5,201 nt of DNA, from NCBI GenBank assembly GCA_023390695.1, contig JAEWCJ010000200.1, forward strand, positions 1-5,201. The letters run 5' to 3'. The notes under the pieces are model-generated. The model was not told the origin of the DNA. It did not search any database and was given only the letters and a program-made list of their open reading frames with translations. Of this stretch, positions 1 through 5,096 are shown in pieces. The position numbers were made by a program, and so were the translations under genes. This DNA is from Pseudomonadota bacterium. GTDB taxonomy: Bacteria; Pseudomonadota; Alphaproteobacteria; Rhizobiales; Xanthobacteraceae. Each line of letters starts with the position of its first letter. Positions within the stretch are counted from its first letter, which is position 1.

Positions 1-220
1 CACCACGCGCGAGGATGCCGCCGGCGCCATCCTCTTCGCCTCGGAAAAGGCGACGCAGATGGCGCTGGAGGCGATCCAGACGCTCGGGGGCAACGGTTAC
101 ATCAACGAATTTCCCGCCGGGCGGTTGCTGCGCGATGCCAAGCTGTACGAGATCGGCGCGGGCACGAGCGAAATCCGCCGCATGCTGATCGGGCGCGAGA
201 TCTTCGAGAAGACGAAGTGA
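1..220 (+). CDS. ivd: Isovaleryl-CoA dehydrogenase, C-terminal 72 residues (5' truncated by window)
   Basis: Open reading frame from base 2 to the TGA at 218-220; the start lies outside the window. The fragment is the C-terminal helical domain of an acyl-CoA dehydrogenase, an FAD enzyme that oxidises acyl-CoA to enoyl-CoA and passes electrons to ETF. Visible motifs are [20 protein letters not shown] (residues 28-47 of the fragment) and [12 protein letters not shown] (49-60). In medium- and short-chain family members the second motif reads roughly IYEGTSQ, with the catalytic Glu. Here that position is Ala (residue 53), as in isovaleryl-CoA dehydrogenases, whose catalytic Glu lies earlier in the chain and is not visible here. 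This fits 3-methylbutanoyl-CoA oxidation in leucine breakdown. The next gene starts 7 bases downstream, so they are probably cotranscribed. A related branched-chain or terpenoid acyl-CoA dehydrogenase is the main alternative. Confidence 0.85.
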   Translation, partial: TTREDAAGAILFASEKATQMALEAIQTLGGNGYINEFPAGRLLRDAKLYEIGAGTSEIRRMLIGREIFEKTK

Positions 221-227
221 GCCTGCT

Positions 228-656
228 ATGCGCGAACCGCTGCTGACGTATCGTGGCGCCGTCTATCCTTGGCACTGCGACCATATGGGGCACATGAACG
301 TCATGTGGTATGTCGGCAAGTTCGACGAGGCCACCTGGAATCTGTTCGGAAGGCTCGGGCTCACGCCGCAATTCCTGCGCGACACGGGGCGCGGCATGGC
401 GGCGGTCGAACAAAACATCGCCTACAAGAAAGAGCTGATGGCCGGCGATATCGTCACGGTGCATTCGGCCATTCTCGAGATCAAGGACAGGGTCATCCGT
501 TTTGCGCACCAGATGCGCAGGACCGACAGCGACGAGGAGGTCGCGACGACGACCATCACCGCCGTGCATCTCGACACCAAGATGCGGCGGGCGACGCCGT
601 TCCCGGCCGAGATCAGAACCCGCATCCAGGCACTCGCCACGCCCGCCGGCGGCTGA
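228..656 (+). CDS. Hot-dog fold acyl-CoA thioesterase (4HBT/YbgC/FadM-like), 142 aa
   Basis: The protein is 142 residues, the normal size for a single-domain 4-hydroxybenzoyl-CoA thioesterase family member. The family signature is near the N-terminus: HCDHMGHMNVMWYV at residues 16-29. Asp18 sits where the catalytic Asp of 4HBT enzymes lies, followed by the conserved G-H-x-N, then FDEA. A second conserved stretch, NIAYKKELMAGDIVTV, follows in mid-protein, as in YbgC and FadM homologues. The likely activity is hydrolysis of an acyl-CoA to free acid and CoA in the cytoplasm; the substrate cannot be told from sequence. The ATG lies 7 bases after the dehydrogenase stop, with only a weak GAAGTGAG-like ribosome site, which suggests coupling to the upstream gene. 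By context the substrate may be a branched or short acyl-CoA, but this is inference. No domain is missing or fused. Confidence 0.87.
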   Translation: MREPLLTYRGAVYPWHCDHMGHMNVMWYVGKFDEATWNLFGRLGLTPQFLRDTGRGMAAVEQNIAYKKELMAGDIVTVHSAILEIKDRVIRFAHQMRRTDSDEEVATTTITAVHLDTKMRRATPFPAEIRTRIQALATPAGG

Positions 657-663
657 TCGTCCA

Positions 664-692
664 TTGGCCGCAGGCCGGCAAGGCCCCATTAA
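664..692 (+). promoter_or_regulatory. Possible promoter of the HTH regulator gene
   Basis: A TTGGCC hexamer (664-669; 4 of 6 matches to TTGACA) is followed after 17 bases by CATTAA (687-692), a poor -10. This would put the transcription start near base 699, exactly where the 19-bp palindrome begins. Spacing and position are good but the -10 is weak, so this is only a candidate. Confidence 0.28.
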
Positions 693-698
693 GGGTCC

Positions 699-717
699 AT
701 TGACCGAATCGGCCAAT
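699..717. promoter_or_regulatory. 19-bp inverted repeat, probable operator of the HTH regulator
   Basis: The sequence is ATTGACCGAATCGGCCAAT. Each 9-base arm (ATTG-R-CCGA) mirrors the other around a central A, with one non-complementary pair (bases 703 and 713). It ends 9 bases before the ATG of the HTH gene at 727. A third copy of the half-site, ATTGGCCG, lies at 663-670, overlapping a possible -35 box. Symmetry, length and position suit an autoregulatory site for a dimeric HTH protein. The centre holds GAATC (706-710), a GANTC site of the kind methylated by CcrM in alphaproteobacteria. That the downstream HTH protein binds here is inferred. Confidence 0.55.
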
Positions 718-726
718 CCTTGCGGC

Positions 727-1083
727 ATGGAACGCAAACCGGAATTGCGTCTGCGCCTGAAAGCAGACGGACGCATCGTCGAAATCCTGCCCGGCGGACA
801 GGAGCGCGAGGTTTCGCGTTTGCAGGACTTCCCGCATTTCGGAAGCGCGAAAGTGACGCCTGCCGGCGGCGGCGATGCCGCCTATGCCCGCGCCATTCGC
901 GCCGCCACGCATCTGACCCAGGCCGAATTCGCCGCCCGTATCGGCGTGCCGCTGGAAACCGTGCGCAACTGGGAGCAGGGCAAGCGTGCGCCGCGCGGAC
1001 CCGCGCGGGCCCTGTTGCGGCTGATCGACCGTGCCCCGGATTTTGCTTTCGCGGTGCTGGCGCCATCGCAGCAGCAGGGCTGA
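727..1083 (+). CDS. HTH (XRE/NadS-HigA antitoxin-like) transcriptional regulator, orphan, 118 aa
   Basis: This is a 118-residue protein with a C-terminal helix-turn-helix domain. The HTH core is LTQAEFAARIGVPLETVRNW (residues 63-82), followed by EQGKRAP and GPARALLRLI (83-100), a pattern typical of the NadS/HigA-like family. The first 50 residues (LRLKADGRIVEILPGGQ and following) form the basic/beta N-terminal part seen in stand-alone relatives. Family members usually bind palindromes and repress their own promoter, often as antitoxins beside a RelE/HigB-type toxin. No toxin-like ORF is present on either side: the neighbours are a thioesterase and an aldo/keto reductase. The ATG at 727 was chosen because it precedes the conserved N-terminus. 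No good Shine-Dalgarno is visible. An in-frame TTG at 700 would add nine residues but would lie inside the palindrome. The DNA-binding role is secure; the targets are not known. Confidence 0.85.
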   Translation: MERKPELRLRLKADGRIVEILPGGQEREVSRLQDFPHFGSAKVTPAGGGDAAYARAIRAATHLTQAEFAARIGVPLETVRNWEQGKRAPRGPARALLRLIDRAPDFAFAVLAPSQQQG

Positions 1084-1102
1084 CCTGTCCGTCTCGCCAG
1101 TT

Positions 1103-1116
1103 GGCAGGGGCCTGCC
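1103..1116. repeat. 14-bp perfect inverted repeat between the regulator and the aldo/keto reductases
   Basis: GGCAGG-GG-CCTGCC is perfectly symmetrical. It overlaps TTGGCA (1101-1106), a 5-of-6 match to a -35 box. The matching -10 position (1124-1129, CATGGT) is poor. It could be an operator for the downstream unit or chance in GC-rich DNA. Its sequence is unrelated to the ATTGRCCGA half-site upstream of the regulator. Confidence 0.25.
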
Positions 1117-1142
1117 GGCACGGCATGGTGGCGGCCTTTCTT
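1114..1142 (+). terminator. Possible Rho-independent terminator after the HTH gene
   Basis: GCCG plus CAC (1114-1121) can pair with GTG plus CGGC (1128-1135), with one internal G-G mismatch and a 6-base loop (GGCATG). TTTCTT (1137-1142) follows. The T-run is short and interrupted, and the stem starts 30 bases after the regulator's stop, so the call is tentative. Confidence 0.33.
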
Positions 1143-1164
1143 GCAGCGTCGTTTTGAGGTGCCG

Positions 1165-1989
1165 ATGGTTCCCCTGATCGAAGCGCATGGTGCACGCATC
1201 CCCGCGATCGGGCTCGGCACCATGACCCTCAAGGACGAGGTTTGCGTCGAGGCCGTCCGCACGGCCCTGCAGATCGGCTATCGTCATCTCGACACGGCCA
1301 CCGCCTATGGCAACGAACGTGAGGTGGGTGAGGGGCTGCGCGCCTCCGCTATCCCGCGCGAGCAGGTCTTTGTGACCACCAAGGTCCGGCATCTCGATCT
1401 GAAGCCGGGCGACTTCGAGCGCGCCGTCGACAACAGTCTCAAGCTGCTCGGGCTTTCCAGCGTCGATCTGCTGCTGATCCACTGGCCCAGTCCGGAACTG
1501 CCGCTGTCCGCCTATATTCCGGCTTTGTGCAAGGCAAAACGTGCGGGCCAGACAAAACATATCGGCGTCGCCAATTTCACTCTTCAGCTTCTGGATGAAG
1601 CGCTGAGGATTGCGGATGAACCGCTGGTCAACAACCAGATCGAAGCGCATCCCATGCTCGATCAGAGCAGGATCATCGCCGCCTGCAAGCGGCACGGACT
1701 TTCCATCACCGCCTATTGCCCGATCGGCCGCGGCAAGGTGCCCGGCATGGAGGTGCTCGACCGCATCGGCGCTGCCTATGGCAAGAGCGGCGCGCAGGTC
1801 TCGCTGCGCTGGCTGGTCCAGCAGGGGCTGATCCCGATCCCGCGGACCGCCAGCCCGGACAAGCTGAAGCAGAATCTGAGCGTGTTCGATTTCACTCTGA
1901 GCGACGCCGAGATGGCGGAGATTGGACAGTTGAGGCGGCGCGACGGCCGCATCGTCAATCCGCCTCAGGCGCCAAAATGGGATGACTGA
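1165..1989 (+). CDS. Aldo/keto reductase 1 (2,5-diketo-D-gluconate reductase-like), 274 aa
   Basis: This is a complete single-domain aldo/keto reductase, an NADPH-dependent TIM-barrel oxidoreductase that reduces aldehydes or ketones to alcohols. The catalytic tetrad is visible: Asp43 in HLDTA, Tyr48 in AYGNE, Lys73 in TTKV and His106 in LLIHWP. The NADPH-phosphate loop is IPRTASPDKLKQN (225-237). GARIPAIGLGT (9-19) forms the usual N-terminal hairpin. Length and motifs fit the bacterial DkgA/DkgB group, whose members also reduce methylglyoxal and other small carbonyls; the real substrate is unknown. The ATG at 1165 is preferred over an in-frame TTG at 1141 because GAGG (1156-1159) lies 5 bases before it and conserved sequence begins right after. 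It is followed 2 bases later by a second, related reductase and heads a compact run of genes. Confidence 0.9.
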   Translation: MVPLIEAHGARIPAIGLGTMTLKDEVCVEAVRTALQIGYRHLDTATAYGNEREVGEGLRASAIPREQVFVTTKVRHLDLKPGDFERAVDNSLKLLGLSSVDLLLIHWPSPELPLSAYIPALCKAKRAGQTKHIGVANFTLQLLDEALRIADEPLVNNQIEAHPMLDQSRIIAACKRHGLSITAYCPIGRGKVPGMEVLDRIGAAYGKSGAQVSLRWLVQQGLIPIPRTASPDKLKQNLSVFDFTLSDAEMAEIGQLRRRDGRIVNPPQAPKWDD

Positions 1990-1991
1990 CC

Positions 1992-2810
1992 GTGCAATAT
2001 CTTGAAACCAAAGGTGCCCGTATTCCTGCCGTCGGTCTCGGGACCTGGGAATTGCGTGGCCGCGAATGTGCGCGGCTGGTGCAGCAGGCGATCAAGCTCG
2101 GCTACCGGCTTTTCGATACGGCGCAGATGTACGGCAATGAACGCGACGTGGGTGAGGGCGTCCGCGCCTCCGGCATCAAACGCGAGGAGGTCTTCGTCAT
2201 CACCAAGGTGTCGCCCGAAAATCTGGCGCCGCGCGTTCTCGAACGCTCGGTCAAGGACAGCATCGGCCAGTTGCGCCTCGGCGAGATCGATCTCCTGCTG
2301 TTGCACTGGCCGAACAAGGACGTGCCGCTCGCGGACACCCTCGAGGCGCTGGTGAATGTGAAGCGCGACGGCCTGGTGCATCATATCGGCGTATCCAATT
2401 ACACGGTCGCTCTGCTGGAGCAGGCCGACCGGCTTGCCGAGCACCGCCTGGTCTGCAACCAGATCGAGATGCATCCCTTCCTCGATCAGTCGAAGGTCGT
2501 CGCCGCCTGCCGCGCGCTCGACATGGCGGTGATCGCCTATTCGCCGATTGCGCGCGGCGGCGCCAAGCACGATGCCGTGCTTGAGCGCATCGGCAAGGCG
2601 CACGGCAAGAGCGCGGCGCAGGTGTCCCTGCGCTGGCTGGTGCAGCAGGGGATCGGCGCCATTCCGCGCACCGGCCGGGTCGAACGGCTGAGCGAGAATA
2701 TCGACATTTTCGATTTCGAACTCACCGAGGCCGAGATGCAGCAGATCGGCGCGCTGGCGCGCCCCGACGGCCGGCTTGTCGACTGGGCCTGGTCGCCCCA
2801 ATGGGACTGA
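1992..2810 (+). CDS. Aldo/keto reductase 2, tandem paralogue of the preceding gene, 272 aa
   Basis: This is a second complete aldo/keto reductase with an intact tetrad: Asp42 (FDTA), Tyr47 (MYGNE), Lys72 (ITKV) and His105 (LLLHWP). Its cofactor loop is [13 protein letters not shown] (224-236). Aligned by eye with the upstream reductase without any gap, about 141 of 272 residues match (52%), so the two are tandem paralogues from an old duplication. Differences cluster in substrate-facing stretches, such as residues after WP (NKDVPLADT versus SPELPLSAY) and the C-terminal tail (WAWSPQWD versus PPQAPKWDD). This suggests different substrates, though that is inference. The GTG start is forced: it lies 2 bases after the previous stop, and no other start precedes the conserved N-terminus. 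Translation is probably coupled. The TGA at 2808-2810 overlaps an ATG that opens a three-codon ORF leading into queC. Confidence 0.9.
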   Translation: MQYLETKGARIPAVGLGTWELRGRECARLVQQAIKLGYRLFDTAQMYGNERDVGEGVRASGIKREEVFVITKVSPENLAPRVLERSVKDSIGQLRLGEIDLLLLHWPNKDVPLADTLEALVNVKRDGLVHHIGVSNYTVALLEQADRLAEHRLVCNQIEMHPFLDQSKVVAACRALDMAVIAYSPIARGGAKHDAVLERIGKAHGKSAAQVSLRWLVQQGIGAIPRTGRVERLSENIDIFDFELTEAEMQQIGALARPDGRLVDWAWSPQWD

Positions 2811-2817
2811 TGCGACA

Positions 2818-3531
2818 TTGAGCACGTTCTCCGACAAGGCTCTGGTGCTGTTTTCCGGCGGACAGGATTCCACCGTCTGTCTCGCCTGGGCGCTGCAGCG
2901 GTTCGCGCAGGTGGAGACGATCGGCTTCGATTACGGCCAGCGCCATCGTGTCGAGCTCGATTTGCGGCCGCGCATCCGGCAGGCGGTGGCGGCGGTCGCT
3001 CCGGGCTGGTCCGAACGGCTCGGCGGGGATCACCTTATCCGGCTTGACGCGCTGGGCGAGGTCTCGGAAACCGCCCTGACGCGCGAGCTGGACATCGAAA
3101 TGGCGGAAAGCGGCCTGCCGACGACATTCGTCCCCGGGCGCAATCTCGTTTTCTTCATGTTTGCCGGGGCCGTGGCCTACCGGCGGGGGGCCAAACATAT
3201 AGTTGCAGGCATGTGCGAGACCGACTATTCGGGCTATCCCGACTGCCGGGACGACACGGTCAAGGCCGTCCAGCTCGCGCTGTCGCTCGGCATGGACCGC
3301 CGTTTTGTCCTCCATACACCGCTGATGTGGATCGACAAGGCGGAGACCTTTGCGCTGGCCCGCGAGCTCGGGGGGCAAGGGCTTCTCGATGTCATCGTCG
3401 AGGACACCCATAGCTGCTATCTCGGCGACCGCTCGCGGCGCCACGAGTGGGGCTATGGATGCGGCGAATGCCCGGCCTGCCGGTTGCGGACGGAGGGGTG
3501 GCGCAAGTTCACAAAAGGCTTCAAGGCGTGA
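2818..3531 (+). CDS. queC: QueC, 7-cyano-7-deazaguanine (preQ0) synthase, 237 aa
   Basis: QueC converts 7-carboxy-7-deazaguanine, ammonia and ATP into preQ0 in the cytoplasm, the last step of preQ0 synthesis on the route to queuosine in tRNA. The ATP-binding PP-loop is [10 protein letters not shown] (residues 10-19). DYGQRH and VPGRNLVF, both typical of QueC, follow. The zinc site comprises Cys200 in HSCYLGDR plus Cys215, Cys218 and Cys221 in YGCGECPAC. The wide gap after the first Cys is normal for the variant carrying the GDR insertion. The start is the TTG at 2818, which gives the usual short lead before FSGGQDS. A TTG at 2776 would add 14 unlikely residues inside the previous gene. Its neighbour 2 bases downstream is a VUT/YhhQ transporter for queuosine precursors. 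The partner genes queD, queE and folE are not in this window. Confidence 0.95.
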   Translation: MSTFSDKALVLFSGGQDSTVCLAWALQRFAQVETIGFDYGQRHRVELDLRPRIRQAVAAVAPGWSERLGGDHLIRLDALGEVSETALTRELDIEMAESGLPTTFVPGRNLVFFMFAGAVAYRRGAKHIVAGMCETDYSGYPDCRDDTVKAVQLALSLGMDRRFVLHTPLMWIDKAETFALARELGGQGLLDVIVEDTHSCYLGDRSRRHEWGYGCGECPACRLRTEGWRKFTKGFKA

Positions 3532-3533
3532 CG

Positions 3534-4097
3534 ATGAAACTGGAAATGCGGCGCTGGATCGAAGGCCTGATTTTCTTCGGGCTGTTCTGTCTCACCGTGC
3601 CGGCCGCGAACTGGATGATCCTGAATATTGGTACGGTCTGCAAGCCGGCCGCTCCCTGCCTGATCCCGGTCGCGCCGGGCGTGATGGCGCCCTCGGGCGT
3701 GCTCATGATCGGCGCTTCGTTCGTGTTGCGCGATCTGGTGCAGCGGCGGCTGGGCGTTACCGCTTCGGTGATCGCCATTCTCATCGGCGCGGCCTTTTCC
3801 GGACTGTTCGCCCCGGTGGCGCTGGTGATGGCGTCCGCGACCGCCTTCCTGATTTCGGAACTGGTCGATCTCGCCGTCTATACGCCGCTGGCGCGGCGGC
3901 GCATGGTGATGGCCGTGGTGGCGTCGAGCGTGGTCGCGCTGATCGTGGATTCCGCGATTTTCCTGTGGCTGGCGTTCGGCTCGCTGGAATTTCTGGCCGG
4001 ACAGGCGATCGGCAAGTCCTGGATGGTGCTGCTGTCGCTGCCGCTGGTCGTGTTCTTGCGCCGGCGCGACGAGAAAATCGGATTGTTGCCGGCCTGA
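3534..4097 (+). CDS. VUT/YhhQ-family transporter, probable queuosine-precursor (preQ0/preQ1) importer, 187 aa
   Basis: This is a hydrophobic inner-membrane protein with about six segments: residues 11-31, 50-66, 76-92, 93-115, 125-147 and 162-176. Family landmarks in order are PAANW (23-27), APSGVL then SFVLRDLVQ (52-70), AFLISELVDLAVYTPLARR (104-122), IVDSAIFLWLAFG (137-149) and a C-terminal KSWMVLLSLPLVVFLRRR (161-178). These line up with E. coli YhhQ (LATDLTVRIFG, then LGQILDVHVF, then NVSDTLAFFFIAF), a known preQ0/preQ1 importer. This protein is somewhat shorter than YhhQ. The ATG at 3534 has AAGG (3523-3526) 7 bases upstream, inside the end of queC, so the two are coupled. Adjacency to queC strongly supports a queuosine-precursor substrate. 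Transport of another deazapurine or of a vitamin is a weaker alternative. Confidence 0.85.
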   Translation: MKLEMRRWIEGLIFFGLFCLTVPAANWMILNIGTVCKPAAPCLIPVAPGVMAPSGVLMIGASFVLRDLVQRRLGVTASVIAILIGAAFSGLFAPVALVMASATAFLISELVDLAVYTPLARRRMVMAVVASSVVALIVDSAIFLWLAFGSLEFLAGQAIGKSWMVLLSLPLVVFLRRRDEKIGLLPA

Positions 4098-4098
4098 C

Positions 4099-4140
4099 GC
4101 GCGGCAGAGGCCGAGCGGGCTGCCGCGCACGGGACGGCAG
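4099..4140 (+). other. Two mutually exclusive hairpins between the transporter and the ElyC-like gene
   Basis: GCGCGGCAG (4099-4107) pairs perfectly with CTGCCGCGC (4120-4128), giving a 9-bp stem and 12-base loop that starts just after the transporter stop. The right arm can instead pair with CGGCAG (4135-4140) through CTGCCG (4120-4125), a 6-bp stem with a 9-base loop. No T-run follows either stem, so a classical terminator is unlikely. It may slow decay of the upstream mRNA, partly terminate transcription, or be a by-product of high GC. Confidence 0.4.
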
Positions 4141-4163
4141 TCCGGGCGTTCGGGGTGGGGACC

Positions 4164-4973
4164 ATGCTGTTTCTGGTGTCGAAGCTGTTCGGCTTTTTCA
4201 CGCTGCCTTCCAATCTGATTTTTCTGCTGATGCTTGCCGGCGTCCTGCTGACGGCGACGCGTTTCGTCAGGATCGGCCGAAGCATGATCCTCGGCGCGCT
4301 CGCATTGTTCGTGGTGTTCGGGTTTGGTCCCGGCGGCAATTGGCTGATGTATCCGCTTGAGCAGCGTTTTCCGAAATGGGACGCCGCGCGCGGTGCGCCG
4401 GACGGCATCATCGTGCTGGGCGGCAGCATTGGCCCCGAAAACTCGGCGGCGCATGGCGAGCCTGCGCTGAATGAATCGGCGGAGCGGCTGACCGTCGTCG
4501 CGGATCTGGCGAGGCGTTTCCCTGCGGTGCCCGTCGTGTTCAGCGGCGGCAACGCGAGCCTTATTTCGGGCAAGCCGAGCGAGGCGCAATTCGCGCGCGG
4601 CCTGTTCGAGAGTTTCGGAATAGCTTCCGACCGCATCCTGCTCGAGGGCGGCTCGCGGACGACGGCAGAGAACGCGGCGCATACCCGCGATCTCGTGCAG
4701 CCGAAACCCGGGTCGCGCTGGCTTCTGGTGACATCCGCGCATCACATGCCGCGCTCGGTCGGCGTGTTCCGGGGGGTGCATTTCCCGGTCGAGGCCTATC
4801 CGGTGGATTGGCGGGTCAAAGGGACGGAGGATCTGGTCTCGCCCTTCGTGAGCCTGGCGGGAGGCCTGGCCCGGACCGACGCCGCCGTGCATGAATGGCT
4901 CGGGCTCATCGTCTACCGGCTGGCGGGGCGTATCACCGAGATATTTCCGGGGCCGGTCGCGGCCGGTTCGTAA
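4164..4973 (+). CDS. ElyC/SanA/YdcF-family (DUF218) envelope protein, 269 aa
   Basis: The layout matches E. coli ElyC: two N-terminal membrane segments (about residues 8-31 and 40-56), then a DUF218 domain, probably periplasmic. Domain motifs in order are DGIIVLGGS (80-88), the Asn-Glu-Ser-Ala-Glu-Arg helix (103-108), VVFSGGNAS (124-132), the acidic-to-TAEN stretch LLEGGSRTTAEN (159-170) and LLVTSAHHMPRSVGVFRG (187-204). The His-Met-Pro-Arg motif and the Glu-Asn of TAEN are the conserved polar centre of the family. ElyC supports peptidoglycan assembly by affecting undecaprenyl-phosphate carrier use; SanA and YdcF are less well understood. The precise role here is therefore inferred as envelope maintenance. 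The ATG at 4164 is preferred over the GTG at 4155 because GGGGTGGGG (4152-4160) is then a Shine-Dalgarno. It lies 66 bases after the transporter and may share its transcript. Confidence 0.88.
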   Translation: MLFLVSKLFGFFTLPSNLIFLLMLAGVLLTATRFVRIGRSMILGALALFVVFGFGPGGNWLMYPLEQRFPKWDAARGAPDGIIVLGGSIGPENSAAHGEPALNESAERLTVVADLARRFPAVPVVFSGGNASLISGKPSEAQFARGLFESFGIASDRILLEGGSRTTAENAAHTRDLVQPKPGSRWLLVTSAHHMPRSVGVFRGVHFPVEAYPVDWRVKGTEDLVSPFVSLAGGLARTDAAVHEWLGLIVYRLAGRITEIFPGPVAAGS

Positions 4974-5028
4974 CGCTATTGGTGCGGGATTCCGCGGCAA
5001 GGACAGTTCGGCCTCCGTGCAGCCACAA

Positions 5029-5034
5029 TATAAA
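5029..5034 (+). promoter_or_regulatory. Possible -10 box (TATAAA) of the last gene's promoter
   Basis: TATAAA at 5029-5034 matches five of six -10 bases and sits in the only clearly A/T-rich patch of the 123-base gap (4974-5096). The best -35 at legal spacing is TTCGGC (5007-5012, 16 bases away), which is poor. A leader of about 55 bases would result, carrying the 5078-5096 hairpin. Two GANTC sites flank the box, at 4988-4992 and 5057-5061. Confidence 0.35.
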
Positions 5035-5037
5035 TCG

Positions 5038-5053
5038 GCCCGTTTTACCGGGC
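5038..5053 (+). other. Short hairpin in the leader of the last gene
   Basis: GCCCG (5038-5042) pairs with CGGGC (5049-5053) around a 6-base loop, TTTTAC. The stem is only 5 bp and is followed by GTTGACT, not a T-run, so it does not look like a terminator for the ElyC-like gene. No convincing terminator was found in this gap. Confidence 0.25.
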
Positions 5054-5077
5054 GTTGACTCCCCCCGCGGCACGATG

Positions 5078-5096
5078 CGCTGCAGGAGAAGCAGCG
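5078..5096 (+). promoter_or_regulatory. Hairpin presenting the Shine-Dalgarno of the last gene in its loop
   Basis: CGCTGC (5078-5083) pairs perfectly with GCAGCG (5091-5096). The 7-base loop AGGAGAA holds the AGGAG ribosome site, and the base after the stem is the G of the GTG start at 5097. The ribosome site is thus either displayed or controlled by this stem. Function is inferred from geometry only. Confidence 0.45.

Noticed and set aside
1141..1164. TTG start giving 8 extra residues for the first aldo/keto reductase
   Set aside because: The ATG at 1165 has GAGG at good spacing and directly precedes conserved sequence; the extra codons overlap the T-rich tail of the putative terminator.
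613..1695. 360-codon open frame on the minus strand across the regulator and first reductase
   Set aside because: No recognisable motif, and opposite two well-supported genes; it arises from the codon bias of the + strand.
1965..2873. 302-codon minus-strand frame opposite the second reductase
   Set aside because: A similar shadow appears opposite the first reductase, as expected when paralogues share codon bias. No protein-like features.
3534..4163. preQ1 riboswitch associated with the queuosine genes
   Set aside because: I looked in the gaps before queC, the transporter and the ElyC-like gene for a small preQ1-type aptamer (hairpin with an A-rich tail). The first two gaps are 7 and 2 bases and the third is GC-rich with no A-rich tail.
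3453..5000. 515-codon open frame on the minus strand opposite the transporter and ElyC-like genes
   Set aside because: Its product is an Arg/His/Gln-rich low-complexity string with no domain, and it lies opposite two genes with clear family motifs. It is a GC-rich coding shadow.
5055..5060. TTGACT as a -35 box for the last gene
   Set aside because: It matches five of six bases, but the 16-18 base spacing lands on GC-rich sequence in the ribosome-site hairpin with no -10 likeness.
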